From the NCBI GenBank assembly GCA_045599645.1, contig JAZRWI010000016.1, positions 1 through 40,809 on the forward strand: a stretch of 40,809 nucleotides of DNA, in the 5' to 3' direction. The stretch comes from RUG334 sp045599645. Lineage in GTDB: Bacteria; Muiribacteriota; Ozemobacteria; Ozemobacterales; Ozemobacteraceae. The position numbers were made by a program, and so were the translations under genes. How positions within the stretch are numbered: position 1 is the stretch's first letter; every line of letters begins with the position of its first letter. The notes beneath the pieces are model-generated. The model was given only the letters and a program-made list of their open reading frames with translations, was not told the DNA's origin and ran no database searches. Below are positions 36,133-40,809 of the stretch, one piece after another.

Positions 36133-36612
36133 ATGAAAGCTACATGCGATTTAATCAATAAAATATTAAAATCTGAAGACATCATTGGCAGCAGAGCCCC
36201 TCAATATTCTTGCTGCACAGTAAAAATTACCAGCAAAAGTTTCTCAGATAGCCGTGAAGCAGCTAGAGAATTTTTTGCCTCAAATAATTCCGGTTGGTTT
36301 TGCAACACCTCCACTTCTGGGGTAAGAACCTTTTCTGAAGCCAGCAAAATTGAAACTGAAAAATTAGGATGGATAATTGAAGGGGAAGCTGTTTCACTGG
36401 ATGGCAAAAAATCATGCAGGATTAGTCAAAATCAGGAAAACGGATGGACTATTCTTACATTTGAAGAAACAGATGCTTCCGACGGACTAGAATCCATAAC
36501 CCGTGAAGTCTCCATCAGAAAAATAGGCGGCGGCCAAATGAAATACCAAATTGGCTATACCCTTGAAAACGGGAAATTATTCCCTGGCTGGCAGAGATTG
36601 TTAAGTCTCTAA
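36133..36612 (+). CDS. Csx19-position protein, unassigned family
   Basis: 159 residues, mixed alpha/beta, with KITSKSFSDSREAAREFFASNNSGWFCNTSTSGVRTFSEA and a Trp-rich GWIIEGEAVSLDG. No RAMP glycine-rich loop is visible. Type III-D operons usually carry a small csx19 gene next to the Cas7 genes, and this gene has the right size and place, but I cannot confirm the family by sequence. It is 13 bases after the double Cas7 and 23 before the next gene, so clearly part of the operon. Csx19 stabilises the complex near Cas10 in III-D; that role is inferred only from position. Confidence 0.6.
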   Translation: MKATCDLINKILKSEDIIGSRAPQYSCCTVKITSKSFSDSREAAREFFASNNSGWFCNTSTSGVRTFSEASKIETEKLGWIIEGEAVSLDGKKSCRISQNQENGWTILTFEETDASDGLESITREVSIRKIGGGQMKYQIGYTLENGKLFPGWQRLLSL

Positions 36613-36635
36613 TTTAGTGAACAGAGGAGAAAGAA

Positions 36636-38819
36636 ATGCCTATAAAATCAACATACAATTTTGTGCCATTATCAAATAAAGTATTTTTCCCGGACTGGTC
36701 AGACAAGGTTTCAATGGATATACCTTTTGAAGACGGTATCAGTGGTGAATTAGAAATATCATTAACAGCAGATACTGATATTTACACCAGAGAAAGCTAT
36801 GCCCCGAAGCAGGATGGAACCAAATCAAATGAAAGTGATTTTTTTAGAATAACCCCAGATGGCAACTACGCAATACCTAGCACTTCCATTAAGGGTGTTA
36901 TCAGAAATGTATTGGAAATAGCTTCCTTCAGCAAAATAGTTGCAGACGATCAAAGATACAGCTTAAGAGACCTCACTAGAGATGCAAAAGCCTCTTACGG
37001 AGACAAAATGAGGAACGCACAGGCTGGTTGGCTTTATGAAGATGAAGTAGGTCATAAATACATTAGACCTTGTAGTTTTGCACTAATTGAACAAACCGAA
37101 ATAGAACGGGTTGCTCATGTTAAAATAGGTCAGCGCAGAGGTGAAACCTCTGAGGAAAAGTATAGAGTGTGCCAAAAAGTTATAAATTCATATTTCATCA
37201 TACAAAGTGGAAAAGCAGTTTTCACCACAGATAAAAATAAAGGGCAGCAAGGTAGTCTAGTTTTAACAGGTCAACCATCACCAAGATTCAATAGAAATGC
37301 CAAACACAATGAATTTGTTTTCTACAATGAAAAACAAAATACAATAGAAGTTTCAGAAAAAGTGTATAAAGAATTCTGTTTTGTACATTCCGAACAAAAA
37401 GGTAACAAATCAGAACCCAATAAAGAATGGAAATACTGGAAACCCAAGCTACAGTCTGGGCAAAAAATACCTATTTTTTACCTGATAAATGGTAAGGAAG
37501 TAGAATCCTTCGGTCTCGCCAGAATGTATAGAATGCCATATAAATACTCTATAAAGGAAGCAATCTGCCATACATCAAGGGAACATTACAACACAAGAAA
37601 AGATTTTGCCGAAACCTTATTTGGATATATAGATGACCAGGACGCACTAAGAGGAAGAGTAAGCTTTTCTGCTCTTGAATCAAATGTAAATACTGCATTG
37701 CCAGAAATAACTACTGTATTAGGCAGTCCAAAGCCAACATTTTATCCCTTTTATCTAAAACGGGAAACAGGCATAGGTTTGATAGGCTATATGAACAGTA
37801 ATTGTCAAATCCGTGGCTGGAAACGATATCCTTATAGACCTACAGCAAATGCACCACGTGCCGGTCAAAACCAGCAAAATGTTGCAACCAGGTTCAAGCC
37901 ACTGCCTAGGGGTACTAGGTTTAATGGTAAAATACACCTCCACAATGTCAAGGCTGCTGAATTAGGTGGATTAATATGGGCTCTGACCTTCGGTGGAATG
38001 GAAGGAAGTCATCATTCTGTAGGTATGGCCAAACCATTTGGCTATGGTGCAGCAACGATAAACATAACAAAATGTAATCTCTTTGTTAATAAAGACCTTT
38101 CAAAAATCAATGACACCACCTCATTGAATGCTTTCATGGATAAATTCATCATGCTGATGGAAGCAAACATTGATCATTGGGCAACATCAGAACAGCTTTT
38201 GAACCTTTTAGCAATGTCCCAAACCTTCAACGAAAATTATATAGAATTTAAATATCCTATATTAGATTCTGCTAACCGAATAAATGAATTTGTTGATATT
38301 AAAAAAGCCAGAGAAGAATTACCCTCACCACTGACACATGACAAAGAACAGGAATTATTAAAAATATTAAATAAAAAAGTAGGTGCCATGCAAAGCGAAA
38401 TAGAAAAAGCCAAGGAAGAGTCTAGGCAAAACGAAAAAAAACGGATACAAAAAGAAGCTTTGATTGCTGCCGAAAAAGAAAAACAAAAAGCTCTAGCTGC
38501 TGAACAGGCAAAACGTGAAGCCGAAGAAGCTGAAGCTGCACGCAAAGCTGCAATGAGCCCTGAGGAAATCAAGCTTGAAGAATTAGGCCCTAAGCTTAAA
38601 GAAGTTACAGCTAAGGTTGAAAAAGAAACCAAGAAACCATTCAATATTGGCCAATGCAGTTTCTTCCAGGACGTATACAAGCTTTGTGATGAACTGAAAT
38701 GCTCAGAGACAAAAGCTCTTCTTGAAACTCTTCTTGCCTTTGCCATGAAAGGACCAAAGAAAAATAATAAAATAAAAGAAGTAAAAGACAAAATAAATAT
38801 CTATTTCCCACAAGCATAA
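36636..38819 (+). CDS. TIGR03986-type Cas7 with insertion and helical tail
   Basis: 727 residues. It opens with the recognisable YNFVPLSNKVFFPDWSDKVSMDIPFEDG of the TIGR03986 CRISPR RAMP family, followed by IPSTSIKGVIRNVLEI (RAMP loop near 90), a long inserted region (about 100-390) and the C-terminal RAMP elements LHNVKAAELGGLIWAL and GGMEGSHHSVGMAKPFGYGA (about 430-475). After residue 575 comes a charged coiled coil (KKVGAMQSEIEKAKEE..., EKEKQKALAAEQAKREAEEA), then a compact helical end (PFNIGQCSFFQDVYKLCDEL...). The tail is an addition to the core family and might replace a small helical subunit, as no separate Cas11 is seen. Last gene of the operon before a terminator. Confidence 0.88.
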   Translation: MPIKSTYNFVPLSNKVFFPDWSDKVSMDIPFEDGISGELEISLTADTDIYTRESYAPKQDGTKSNESDFFRITPDGNYAIPSTSIKGVIRNVLEIASFSKIVADDQRYSLRDLTRDAKASYGDKMRNAQAGWLYEDEVGHKYIRPCSFALIEQTEIERVAHVKIGQRRGETSEEKYRVCQKVINSYFIIQSGKAVFTTDKNKGQQGSLVLTGQPSPRFNRNAKHNEFVFYNEKQNTIEVSEKVYKEFCFVHSEQKGNKSEPNKEWKYWKPKLQSGQKIPIFYLINGKEVESFGLARMYRMPYKYSIKEAICHTSREHYNTRKDFAETLFGYIDDQDALRGRVSFSALESNVNTALPEITTVLGSPKPTFYPFYLKRETGIGLIGYMNSNCQIRGWKRYPYRPTANAPRAGQNQQNVATRFKPLPRGTRFNGKIHLHNVKAAELGGLIWALTFGGMEGSHHSVGMAKPFGYGAATINITKCNLFVNKDLSKINDTTSLNAFMDKFIMLMEANIDHWATSEQLLNLLAMSQTFNENYIEFKYPILDSANRINEFVDIKKAREELPSPLTHDKEQELLKILNKKVGAMQSEIEKAKEESRQNEKKRIQKEALIAAEKEKQKALAAEQAKREAEEAEAARKAAMSPEEIKLEELGPKLKEVTAKVEKETKKPFNIGQCSFFQDVYKLCDELKCSETKALLETLLAFAMKGPKKNNKIKEVKDKINIYFPQA

Positions 38820-38866
38820 AAAATACATTACACCTCTATCAATGCAAGAGGTGTAATGTATTTTTT
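38818..38866 (+). terminator. Intrinsic terminator of the effector operon
   Basis: AAAAATACATTACACCTCT pairs perfectly with AGAGGTGTAATGTATTTTT around a nine-base loop, followed by a T-run. The stem begins in the stop codon of the preceding gene. The downstream CARF gene therefore needs its own promoter. Confidence 0.92.
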
Positions 38867-38910
38867 ATTTAATTATTTCAATAACCATTATTTTTGATGT
38901 GAGGCAAAAA

Positions 38911-39864
38911 ATGTCAAAGCTATTACTATTATTCCTTAGTGATTTTAAAACATATAGTAAAGAAGAAAAATATTATCATAATGAAAATCTATATTTGGGA
39001 ACACAAACCAATGATGCACCTGTAAAATGCTTATTAAAAGAAATGAGCGTTCCACAGGACAACTGGGAAATACTCTGTATAGCTTCATATAAGGTTTTAA
39101 ATGAAAATATGGAGGAAGTAAATCTGTCTCAGTATCAGATATTCCAAAAAATGGTATTTGATTATCAGGCTTCTGAACTCAGCCAGCTAAATCTGAAAAT
39201 AAATTTCGGCTACTTAACATATAAATTTTCAGAGGACACAAATGAAACGCAAAACAATTATATAGCAGAGACCTCCATCTACAAACAGTTAAACGATTTT
39301 CTGACAAAGAAAGAGATAAAACAGGTTTATATAGATTATACCGGTGGCCTGCGTGACACAGCCTACCAGATGATTTCAATAATTCAATATATGGAAACAA
39401 GAGGGATCAGCTGTCAAAAAATAGTATACAGTAACTATAACGAGAAGAAAATATATGATCTGGATAACGCTTATCAGACAGAAAAGCTTATTAGTGGCAT
39501 AAAAGAATACCTGAATACAGGGAATTGCGTTGTTCTGACAAATTTCTTCGAAGCCCAGCAGGATTTTCCACCAATAGTAAAAAAGGTTGCAGACAACATA
39601 GTATCCTTTGCTGACGCAATGAGCGTATGCAACATAGCAAATCTGGAAAAAGCAAGAAATAATCTAATCAATAGCTTAAAGAAAATGGAAATGGATGAAA
39701 ATACTTCAAATCTTTATGCTGAAATGTTCAAGGCACTTTCACCAGTAATAAAAGAAAAAATGTATTTAAATGGTGAAATTGATTATCCCAAGATGATTAA
39801 ATGGTGCTTGGACAACAGGCAAATACAACAGGCAAATACAACAGGCAGTAACGCTTTATATTGA
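38911..39864 (+). CDS. CARF half of a split CARF-HEPN effector (Csm6/Csx1-like)
   Basis: 317 residues from ATG 38911; GAGG lies six bases upstream, while a GTG at 38899 overlaps that site. The Rossmann-like CARF domain has MSKLLLLFLSDF at its first strand and the ligand-binding signature VYIDYTGGLRD (Tyr143-Thr-Gly-Gly-Leu-Arg148-Asp), which binds cyclic oligoadenylate. The helical part after 200 leads into the HEPN region: YPKMIKWCLDNRQIQQA. Then, owing to a 13-bp tandem duplication, the frame changes to NTTGSNALY and stops. One unit removed gives QQAVTLYIEKMPNYYY, joining it to the next gene. Csm6/Csx1 proteins are ribonucleases switched on by the signal from Cas10. Confidence 0.85.
   Translation: MSKLLLLFLSDFKTYSKEEKYYHNENLYLGTQTNDAPVKCLLKEMSVPQDNWEILCIASYKVLNENMEEVNLSQYQIFQKMVFDYQASELSQLNLKINFGYLTYKFSEDTNETQNNYIAETSIYKQLNDFLTKKEIKQVYIDYTGGLRDTAYQMISIIQYMETRGISCQKIVYSNYNEKKIYDLDNAYQTEKLISGIKEYLNTGNCVVLTNFFEAQQDFPPIVKKVADNIVSFADAMSVCNIANLEKARNNLINSLKKMEMDENTSNLYAEMFKALSPVIKEKMYLNGEIDYPKMIKWCLDNRQIQQANTTGSNALY
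39812..39847 (+). repeat. 13-bp tandem duplication breaking the effector gene
   Basis: Period-13 repeat with unit ACAACAGGCAAAT, 2.8 copies over 36 bases. Removing one unit leaves the 10-base direct repeat ACAACAGGCA spaced by three bases, a natural slippage site, and restores one continuous reading frame of about 568 residues. Confidence 0.95.
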
Positions 39865-39868
39865 AAAA

Positions 39869-40630
39869 ATGCCTAATTATTATTACACTAAGGAAACGTT
39901 ATTGCAAAAGCAATGTCCATTGGGAAATGTAGTTCCCCAAGAACACGAAACACCAGAATATCACGGTTTTTATACAGATTTTTTTGAAAAATATCAGGAA
40001 CAGAATTTACCTAAGTTGTTTGGCCAATTAATAAAAAATAATATGCCTTACACAGACGAAAGATATATACGCTGGACAAAAAGAGTAAATAATAAATTCC
40101 AAACAGAAGAAATGTCCTTAGCCTTCTCGAGACTGACAAAGCTAATAAATAAACTTTATACCCCTGATGGTAATCTAATTTATGATTTACCATACAATTC
40201 TTATAATTTTTATGATAGCAAAATAAATCAGGTAACATATCTCAAATTATTAAATCTGCTTCAGAACGATAAAAAGCTACAGCATTATTTTGTATATGAT
40301 GACTTTAATAAATATATTAATGGAAAAACAGGTGATTATTTAAAAAAAGCAAATGCCATTGAAAGAATAAAGAATCTGCCTGACACAGAATTCAGTTCAC
40401 CAGAAGAGCATGAACGAATTTTAAAAATAATGTATGCATACTTATGTGTAAAAGTTATAAGGAACAGACTAAACCATGCTTCTGAAGAAGATTTATCCGA
40501 TGATGAACAGAAAGTAATCAGATTGCTGAAAAAATTTACCTATAAAAATGAACCTCTTATTGATAAATTGGAATTAGACGTTTACTATAAACACATAAAA
40601 CCAGTAATAGAATTTGGTCTTTCATTATAA
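39869..40630 (+). CDS. HEPN half of the split CARF-HEPN effector
   Basis: 253 residues if started at ATG 39869, four bases after the stop of the CARF half. There is no ribosome site, so any translation would depend on re-initiation. It carries the HEPN ribonuclease motif R-x4-H: Arg198-Asn-Arg-Leu-Asn-His203 in CVKVIRNRLNHASEED, which cuts single-stranded RNA in Csm6/Csx1 dimers. The upstream in-frame residues VTLYIEK continue the CARF half once the 13-bp duplication is taken out. The motif itself is intact, so the break is recent or reversible. Together the two halves would make a protein of about 568 residues. Confidence 0.82.
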   Translation: MPNYYYTKETLLQKQCPLGNVVPQEHETPEYHGFYTDFFEKYQEQNLPKLFGQLIKNNMPYTDERYIRWTKRVNNKFQTEEMSLAFSRLTKLINKLYTPDGNLIYDLPYNSYNFYDSKINQVTYLKLLNLLQNDKKLQHYFVYDDFNKYINGKTGDYLKKANAIERIKNLPDTEFSSPEEHERILKIMYAYLCVKVIRNRLNHASEEDLSDDEQKVIRLLKKFTYKNEPLIDKLELDVYYKHIKPVIEFGLSL

Positions 40631-40744
40631 TCAAATTCAAAAATTAAACTTTTCCTCTCTTCTGCAAGGTTACTGTTCACAGGTAAACTTGACACTTTCT
40701 GAATCGGTCTACACGTAACGAAATAATTCAATTTTATAATCAAT

Positions 40745-40793
40745 AAAAAAACTCAAAAAGTCTCATAAATAAAAGATTTTTTTGAGTTTTTTT
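40745..40793. terminator. Intrinsic terminator after the HEPN gene
   Basis: AAAAAAACTCAAAAA and TTTTTTTGAGTTTTTTT form a long A/T-rich stem with a 17-base loop and T-runs on both strands, so it can act in both directions. The 114 bases before it hold no recognised feature. Confidence 0.75.
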
Positions 40794-40809
40794 GTTGACT
40801 TTGAAATGG

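Noticed and set aside
36133..36612. Considered as the missing Cas6
   Set aside because: No C-terminal glycine-rich loop of the Cas6 type and no likely catalytic His near the N-terminus; position suits Csx19 better.
38237..38791. 184-codon minus-strand frame rich in Ser/Ala/Phe
   Set aside because: Mirror of the Lys/Glu/Ala-rich coiled coil of the last Cas7; composition artefact.
1..40809. tRNA, rRNA, riboswitch, insertion sequence or transposase genes
   Set aside because: None recognised; no transposase motifs or cloverleaf were seen, although a full covariance-model scan was not possible.

Overview
The window is a roughly 40% GC bacterial chromosome fragment. Three tandem lipoproteins with lipoboxes point to a diderm cell. 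Other clues are a split (two-subunit) transketolase, low-complexity intergenic repeats of the CATAATTCATAAT kind, and type I restriction and type III CRISPR loci. I cannot name the species; an anaerobic gut or rumen type lineage (for example Lentisphaerota, Riflebacteria or relatives) would fit, but this is a guess.

Layout. (1) 1-10386: three tandem, same-strand paralogous cell-surface lipoproteins (the first cut by the window edge) with an N-terminal adhesin-like region, Big_5-type Ig domains and C-terminal GLUG repeats. An array of ~80-90 bp tandem repeats lies between the second and third. (2) 10493-12294: the two halves of transketolase, ending in a strong intrinsic terminator. (3) 12514-13125: a RelE/ParE-RelB toxin-antitoxin pair on the minus strand. 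(4) 13340-14563: a DUF4143-type AAA ATPase bracketed by two near-identical ~37-bp palindromes. (5) 14671-22413, minus strand: a type I restriction-modification operon, hsdR - small gene - hsdM - Bro-N gene - hsdS, with a decayed second hsdS fragment upstream of the intact hsdS. (6) 22812-23441: uridine kinase.

(7) 23568-40793 is a large CRISPR-Cas island. A minus-strand adaptation operon encodes a TPR/cold-shock-domain protein, a CRISPR-associated primase-polymerase (CAPP), Cas1 and a long Cas2. It is bracketed by two same-orientation CRISPR loci: a full array of 17 repeats at 28938-30170, and an empty leader-repeat-hairpin locus at 23568-23721. Downstream of the array come a small minus-strand Rossmann-like CRISPR-associated gene (candidate ring nuclease, frameshifted) and a plus-strand operon with a near-consensus promoter. 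That operon encodes Cas10 without an HD domain, a single Cas7, Csx10, a double-Cas7 protein, a Csx19-position protein and a TIGR03986-type Cas7 with a long helical tail. This order is that of a type III-D system. After a terminator, a CARF-HEPN (Csm6/Csx1-like) effector is split in two by a 13-bp tandem duplication.

Working picture (inference): CAPP, the TPR-CSD protein and Cas1-Cas2 capture and integrate spacers. crRNAs from the plus-strand array guide the III-D complex, whose Cas10 palm would make cyclic oligoadenylate. The CARF-HEPN ribonuclease would respond and the small Rossmann protein might switch the signal off. In this genome both signalling accessories look frameshifted, so the signalling arm may be off or phase-variable. 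No cas6 is visible, so crRNA maturation must come from elsewhere.
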